A DNA stretch of 39,205 bases from Kiritimatiellales bacterium. GTDB taxonomy: Bacteria > Verrucomicrobiota > Kiritimatiellia > Kiritimatiellales > Pontiellaceae. Below the pieces are notes generated by a model. That model was not told where the DNA came from, searched no databases, and worked only from the letters and a program-made list of their open reading frames with translations. The translations under genes and the position numbers were made by a program. Shown here in pieces: positions 37,655 through 39,205 of this stretch (position 1 is the stretch's first letter; the number at the start of each line of letters is the position of its first letter). Location: contig JAIPIO010000003.1 of assembly GCA_021734595.1 (NCBI GenBank), forward strand, positions 1-39,205, read 5' to 3'.

Positions 37655-38929
37655 ATGAAAGAGAAACTGAACAAGACAACAAGGCGCGGTGCGCTGTTGG
37701 CCTCGGCCGCTTTTGCCGCGCCGATGGTGGTGCCTGCATCCGTTCTGGGGCGCGGCGGTTCCACGGCCCCGAGCAACAAGATTACCCTGGGCATGATCGG
37801 CCACGGCAAAATGATGAACGGCCATATGGGCCGGATGCTGAGCGACTCCAGCGTGCAGATCGTGGCCGTCTGCGATGTGGACAAAACCAAACGCGACGCC
37901 GTCCAGGCCCGGGTGGAGAAAGCCTATGGCCAGAAAGGTTGCGATTCCTACAACGAGCACGAGCGCGTAACCGACCGCTCGGATATCGATGCCTGTTTCG
38001 TGGTCACCCCCGACCATTGGCATGTGCCGATTTCGCTGGACGCCGTGCGCAGCGGCAAGGATGTCTATGTCGAAAAGCCGATGAGCCTGACGGTCAAAGA
38101 AGGCCGGATCCTGGCCGACGCGGTCCGCCGCTACGGCCGCGTGCTGCAGGTGGGCTCGCAGCAACGCTCGGAAAAGGCGTTCCGCAAGGCCGCGGAGATG
38201 GTCCGTAGCGGCTGGATCGGCAAGGTGACGGAAGTGCACACCCGTCTCGGACGTTTTCCCGAACCGGCGGCGCTGGAGGAACAACCGATTCCAGAAGGTT
38301 TTGATTACGACCGCTGGCTGGGTTCCACCCCGTGGTATCCCTACAACTTTAAGCGGGTGGAAGGCAACTATGGCGGCGGCTGGCGCTCGTTCTGGGAATA
38401 CGGTGCCCGCAAGAACGGCGATTGGGGCGCGCACCATTACGACATTATCCAGTGGGCGCTCGGCAAGCAGTACTCCGGCCCCGAATTTTTCTTCCCGATC
38501 GGATACAAGGGCCGCGAGCAGCAGGGCTTCGAATACAAGGACGGCCCCTTGGTGCTGCGCGACCACCCGGAAACCAACGGACAGATGATCCACTTTATCG
38601 GCGAAAAGGGTACGGTATCCGTCAGCCGCGGCAACAAGCTGGTCACCAGCCCCGGCCATCTGGCGGCAAAGCCGCTCAGCCCGTCGGATGTGCATCTCAT
38701 GGCTCCCAAGAGCCATCACCAGAACTTCCTGAATTCCATCCGCACCCGCGGCCGCACCATCGCCGATGTGGAAATCGGGCACCGGACCGCGACGGTCTGC
38801 CACCTGAGCGCCATCAGCGAGCGGCTGGGCCGCACCCTTCAGTGGGATCCCTCCACCGAGCAAATTGTCGGGGATGCGGAAGCATCCAAATGGCTGGACC
38901 GCCCGCGCCGCGCTCCGTACACCCTGTAA
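37655..38929 (+). CDS. Tat-exported Gfo/Idh/MocA oxidoreductase, second gene
   Basis: The predicted protein has 424 residues. The ATG at 37655 follows GGAGGGAG. It has a twin-arginine signal (K-T-T-R-R-G-A-L-L-A-S, Arg10-Arg11, ending near P-A-S-V-L-G). Rossmann motif G-M-I-G-H-G-K, family lysine in Y-V-E-K-P-M, then D-W-G-A-H-H-Y-D-I-I in the substrate domain. It resembles the gene at 1178 in length, export route and C-terminal R-R-x-P-Y-T ending, so the two are paralogues. The sugar substrate is unknown. Confidence 0.92.
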   Translation: MKEKLNKTTRRGALLASAAFAAPMVVPASVLGRGGSTAPSNKITLGMIGHGKMMNGHMGRMLSDSSVQIVAVCDVDKTKRDAVQARVEKAYGQKGCDSYNEHERVTDRSDIDACFVVTPDHWHVPISLDAVRSGKDVYVEKPMSLTVKEGRILADAVRRYGRVLQVGSQQRSEKAFRKAAEMVRSGWIGKVTEVHTRLGRFPEPAALEEQPIPEGFDYDRWLGSTPWYPYNFKRVEGNYGGGWRSFWEYGARKNGDWGAHHYDIIQWALGKQYSGPEFFFPIGYKGREQQGFEYKDGPLVLRDHPETNGQMIHFIGEKGTVSVSRGNKLVTSPGHLAAKPLSPSDVHLMAPKSHHQNFLNSIRTRGRTIADVEIGHRTATVCHLSAISERLGRTLQWDPSTEQIVGDAEASKWLDRPRRAPYTL

Positions 38930-38952
38930 CCGAATTGAAGAGAGGAAACGAC

Positions 38953-39205
38953 ATGAAACGGTTGTATAAATACATGATCATAATCTGCGCGGCGCTGGCC
39001 GTGATCACCGCGGCGGCCCGCGCCGGCGTTGCGGAACTGGTTCCGAAACTTTCGTCCGAAGACATGACCGTGCGCTATCAGGCGCAACTCGATCTGCTCA
39101 AGGCGGGATCGAATGCCGGCCGCCCGGGCGCGGACGCCGAACGCAAGGCGCTTTGCGAGGAAATGTGCAAACTGGTTTCGGGCGAATGCCCGTTGCCGGC
39201 CGCCT
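38953..39205 (+). CDS. Exported protein, possibly HEAT-repeat, truncated by the window edge
   Basis: AGAGGAAACGAC precedes the ATG. A signal peptide (Y-M-I-I-I-C-A-A-L-A-V-I-T-A-A-A-R-A-G) is followed by an alpha-helical segment (L-V-P-K-L-S-S-E-D-M-T-V-R-Y-Q-A-Q-L-D-L-L), like the first unit of a HEAT-type repeat. The gene starts 23 nt after the oxidoreductase stop and is probably co-transcribed with it. Too little is present for a firm family call. Confidence 0.6.
   Translation, partial: MKRLYKYMIIICAALAVITAAARAGVAELVPKLSSEDMTVRYQAQLDLLKAGSNAGRPGADAERKALCEEMCKLVSGECPLPAA

Overview
The window looks like a chromosomal segment of a Kiritimatiellota-type (PVC superphylum) bacterium that lives on complex, probably sulfated, polysaccharides. 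The argument rests on content: an FGly-type sulfatase, two Tat-exported Gfo/Idh/MocA oxidoreductases, a DUF1080 protein, several exported glycosidase-like proteins, a sodium/solute symporter, and many short intergenic palindromes. I did not run a taxonomic search. No rRNA, tRNA or CRISPR array was seen.

Layout. 1-150: N-terminal piece of an IS5-type transposase. 230-2464: exported DUF1080 protein plus Tat oxidoreductase. 2759-4066: exported beta-propeller. 4254-10484 (minus): a four-gene operon with stop/start overlaps (PEBP/LTxxQ protein, TolC, MacA, MacB), divergent from an OmpR/histidine-kinase pair at 10640-12783. 12859-13239: 3'-end remnants of two genes. 13375-17889: ankyrin, TPR, glycosidase-like and ConA-like proteins. 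17955-22280: symporter remnant, PadR regulator with duplicated operators, symporter, and a MurU-hexapeptide-AmgK fusion. 22579-25991: sulfatase and a clan GH-A hydrolase. 26181-32778: a peptide-ligase neighbourhood (GNAT, RimK-like ATP-grasp with an RLAN-type N-terminus, M14-like DUF2817, GNAT-C39 fusion), a second damaged GNAT/MurU pair, and ppnP. 32751-36402: exported aldose-epimerase-like protein and two DUF21/CBS membrane proteins. 36567-39205: divergent thymidylate synthase, second Tat oxidoreductase and the start of an exported protein.

The most unusual signal is intergenic. First, a 17-bp palindrome, TTTCCA-N5-TGGAAA, recurs in clusters of one to three copies between genes. Second, a stereotyped promoter (TTGACA, usually 17 bp, TACAMC-like -10) is followed after only 7-8 nt by ATG or GTG, which suggests leaderless transcripts. 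Third, at four of these promoters the first 15-21 codons are homologous to each other. They encode a short leader peptide and can also fold into a paired RNA. They precede unrelated genes: a beta-propeller, an ankyrin protein, a sulfatase and a CBS membrane protein. Together these look like a dispersed, reusable expression cassette.

The window also carries many duplicated and broken pieces (symporter tail, propeller tail, flavodoxin tail, MurU copies, GNAT copies), so local duplication and deletion have been frequent.
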